From Lachnospira sp. UBA2821 (GTDB lineage Bacteria; Bacillota; Clostridia; Lachnospirales; Lachnospiraceae), in NCBI GenBank assembly GCA_002351535.1, contig DEGR01000007.1, positions 2,379 to 9,056 of the forward strand: 6,678 bases of DNA, read 5' to 3'. The notes under the pieces are model-generated. The model was given only the letters and a program-made list of their open reading frames with translations, made no database searches and was not told where the DNA came from. The position numbers and the translations under genes are program-made. Shown piece by piece: positions 6,645-6,678 of this stretch (the stretch's first letter is position 1; the number at the start of each line of letters is the position of its first letter).

Positions 6645-6678
6645 ATATTATAAATTATGAACTCTCGGAATCTTGAGT

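Noticed and set aside
6657..6678. ATG at 6657 as the start of a next gene (MNSRNLE...)
   Set aside because: There is no ribosome binding site in the AT-rich sequence before it and only seven codons are visible. The same stretch has ACTC and GAGT as 4-bp arms (6661-6664 and 6675-6678), so it could also be the beginning of a hairpin. The window ends too soon to decide.

Overview
The window is AT-rich Gram-positive DNA with all genes on the plus strand. Short gaps, GGAG-type ribosome binding sites, a lipoprotein transport receptor, a surface protein with a KTGD-type C-terminal anchor and a B. subtilis-type polyamine gene pair all suggest a low-GC Firmicute. A gut or rumen Lachnospiraceae-like Clostridium is my best guess from gene content and codon use. 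It is inference, as no marker gene is present.

Layout: (1) Positions 2-313 hold the C-terminus of a cell-surface protein with a Glu/Thr repeat stalk and a membrane anchor. A strong hairpin terminator (335-380) closes it. (2) An extended -10 promoter (about 402-410) precedes a tight three-gene unit: a TAXI-family solute-binding lipoprotein (471-1418), a GltS-type sodium/glutamate symporter (1436-2623) and a Nudix hydrolase (2642-3190). Gaps are 17 and 18 nt. (3) After a 129-nt AT-rich spacer with a possible promoter comes a polyamine unit: an EamA/DMT-family permease (3320-4264), an Orn/Lys/Arg decarboxylase of the SpeA type that overlaps it by 11 nt (4254-5702), and spermidine synthase SpeE (5787-6644). 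The window ends 34 nt later, so further polyamine genes may lie just outside.

How the genes may work together: the decarboxylase makes agmatine, putrescine or cadaverine, and SpeE aminopropylates a diamine. The translationally overlapping DMT permease is a plausible exporter or exchanger for this pathway. In the first operon the pairing is unusual. TAXI receptors normally deliver substrate to TRAP membrane subunits (DctQ/DctM), but here the receptor sits directly before a GltS secondary transporter with no TRAP subunit in between. Some TAXI receptors are known to bind glutamate, so the pair could be a binding-protein-assisted GltS system. This is the most interesting hypothesis in the window.

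A practical point: at three genes (GltS, the DMT permease and SpeE) an in-frame ATG or TTG is embedded in the ribosome binding site TGGAGAAAAG, just upstream of the better start. Automatic calls can therefore be 4-6 codons too long. Starts given here follow the ribosome binding site. No tRNA, rRNA, CRISPR array or insertion sequence was seen.
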